From Bacteroides sp. (GTDB lineage Bacteria > Bacteroidota > Bacteroidia > Bacteroidales > GCA-2748055): 14,338 nucleotides of DNA. The stretch's first letter is position 1. Every line of letters starts with the position of its first letter. The stretch spans positions 1 to 14,338 of the forward strand of contig DSDZ01000058.1 of the NCBI GenBank assembly GCA_011048475.1. Reading direction: 5' to 3'. The notes beneath the pieces are model-generated. The model saw only the letters and a list, made by a program, of their open reading frames with translations, searched no databases and was not told the DNA's origin. The position numbers and the translations under genes are program-made. Of the stretch, positions 13,245-14,338 are shown one piece after another.

Positions 13245-14338
13245 CTACATCGCCCGCGTGAGGATCTTGGAGACGACCAGGTTCCGGGCGGTCAACACGA
13301 TGCCCTCGGTATCGTACCCGCATTCCCGGTACAGCTCTTCCTGCGTTCCCTGGTCAATGAAACGGTCCGGGATCCCAAGCCGGATCACCCTGGCTTTGTA
13401 GTTGTTGTCGTTCATGTACTCGATCACCGCACTGCCCATCCCGCCCGTGATGCATCCGTCCTCCACGGTGATGATCCGGTTGAACTTCGTAAAGACGCCC
13501 TTCAGCAGCATGTGGTCCAGGGGCTTCAGGAACCGCATGTCGTAGTGGGCCGCACTGATGTGCTCTTTCTCCAGGAGCTGAACGGCCCGTGATACCTGGT
13601 TGCCGATGGGTCCGATGGAAAGGATGGCCAGATCGGTGCCCTCTTTCAGCTTCTGTCCCTTTCCGATCTCCAGTGCCCTGAAAGGCTTCTTCCAGTCCAC
13701 CGTCAGCCCGCGTCCCCTGGGATAGCGGATCACAAAGGGTCCTTTCGGTTCCAGCTGGGCGGTGTACATGAGGTTCCGCAGGTCCACCTCGTTCAGCGGG
13801 GAGGCGATCACCATCTCCGGGATGCACCTGAAAAAGGCCATGTCGTAGGCCCCGTGGTGGGTTGCCCCGTCCGATCCCACCAGTCCCCCCCGGTCCACGC
13901 AGAAAACCACCGGAAGCTTCTGGATGGCCACGTCGTGGATCACCTGGTCGTAGGCCCGCTGCATAAAGGAGGAATAGATGTTGCAGAAGGGGGTCATCCC
14001 CGTGGCGGCCAGTCCCGCTGAAAAAGTGACTGCATGCTGTTCGGCGATCCCCACATCGTAGGTCCGGTCGGGCATCTCATCCATCATGATCTTCAGGGAT
14101 GATCCGGTGGGCATGGCCGGCGTGATGCCGATGATCTTCTTGTTGGCCCGGGCCAGTTCGAGGATCGTCTCCCCGAACACATCCTGGTACAGGGGCGGCT
14201 GGGGCTTGTCGGAGGGTACACGGATAAGTTCCCCCGTAAACCTGTTGAATTTTCCGGGATGATGAAATGCGGTCTGCTCCTTCTCGGCCATCTCGAACCC
14301 CTTTCCCTTCCGGGTGATCACATGAAGCAGCTTTGGAC
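13245..14338 (-). CDS. dxs: 1-deoxy-D-xylulose-5-phosphate synthase, C-terminal part (5' end outside window)
   Basis: Thiamine-diphosphate enzyme that condenses pyruvate with glyceraldehyde 3-phosphate, the first step of the non-mevalonate isoprenoid pathway. The frame is open to the window edge (first full codon at 14336), so the GTG at 14321 is not the start. About 364 of the usual ~630 residues are present, and the N-terminal thiamine-diphosphate-binding half is missing. Visible family motifs are LLHVITRKGKG at the end of domain I, then DVGIAEQHAV with the catalytic glutamate that activates the cofactor. MQRAYDQ, GSDGATHHGAYD and IRYPRG contain the arginines, aspartate and histidine that bind substrate phosphate and cofactor. 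The C-terminal transketolase-C domain has EDGCITGGMGS. It converges on the unexplained 12538-13244 gap. Confidence 0.96.
   Translation of the reverse strand, partial: PKLLHVITRKGKGFEMAEKEQTAFHHPGKFNRFTGELIRVPSDKPQPPLYQDVFGETILELARANKKIIGITPAMPTGSSLKIMMDEMPDRTYDVGIAEQHAVTFSAGLAATGMTPFCNIYSSFMQRAYDQVIHDVAIQKLPVVFCVDRGGLVGSDGATHHGAYDMAFFRCIPEMVIASPLNEVDLRNLMYTAQLEPKGPFVIRYPRGRGLTVDWKKPFRALEIGKGQKLKEGTDLAILSIGPIGNQVSRAVQLLEKEHISAAHYDMRFLKPLDHMLLKGVFTKFNRIITVEDGCITGGMGSAVIEYMNDNNYKARVIRLGIPDRFIDQGTQEELYRECGYDTEGIVLTARNLVVSKILTRAM

Noticed and set aside
13072..13323. 83-codon minus-strand open frame overlapping the dxs 3' end
   Set aside because: It starts inside the conserved dxs reading frame in a different frame; nothing supports translation.

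Overview
The window looks like a core-metabolism stretch of a GC-rich member of the Bacteroidota, most likely an uncultured Bacteroidales-type organism. This is inferred from three things. First, a three-gene type B succinate dehydrogenase/fumarate reductase operon is ordered cytochrome b - flavoprotein - iron-sulfur protein. Second, a dCMP deaminase is followed directly by an S41 C-terminal processing peptidase, with protein sequences of Bacteroidales type. Third, promoter-like sites match the Bacteroidota -7 consensus TAnnTTTG, and starts lack strong Shine-Dalgarno sequences. No phage, IS, CRISPR or recognised defence genes are visible.

Layout: (1) 1-1209 (+), the 5'-truncated end of an M24 Xaa-Pro aminopeptidase. 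(2) 1248-4633 (-), sdhC-sdhA-sdhB, transcribed right to left from a promoter near 4682-4712. (3) 4802-7874 (+), a second Xaa-Pro aminopeptidase, a small MscS-type channel and an alpha/beta hydrolase in close tandem. (4) 7869-10824 (-), tRNA-Leu(CAA), dCMP deaminase, S41 peptidase and a secreted Spy/CpxP-like protein with a glycine-rich heptapeptide repeat tail. The tail gene's stop codon overlaps that of the hydrolase. (5) 10978-12537 (+), an ALDH7-family alpha-aminoadipate-semialdehyde / piperideine-6-carboxylate dehydrogenase. (6) 12538-13244, a 707-bp gap between two convergent genes with no convincing gene. It contains an AT-rich core full of inverted repeats between GC-rich flanks. (7) 13245-14338 (-), the C-terminal part of 1-deoxy-D-xylulose-5-phosphate synthase, cut by the window edge.

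The genes are mostly housekeeping: respiration/fumarate reduction (sdhCAB), proline-peptide turnover (two M24 enzymes), osmotic safety (MscS), dTMP precursor supply (dCMP deaminase), envelope proteolysis and periplasmic quality control (S41 peptidase, Spy-like protein), lysine/aldehyde catabolism (ALDH7) and isoprenoid precursor synthesis (DXS). I see no clear undescribed multi-gene system. The least explained sequence is the 12538-13244 gap. The next most notable points are the tRNA-Leu placed 15 nt upstream of the dCMP deaminase start, and the tandem repeat in the Spy-like gene.
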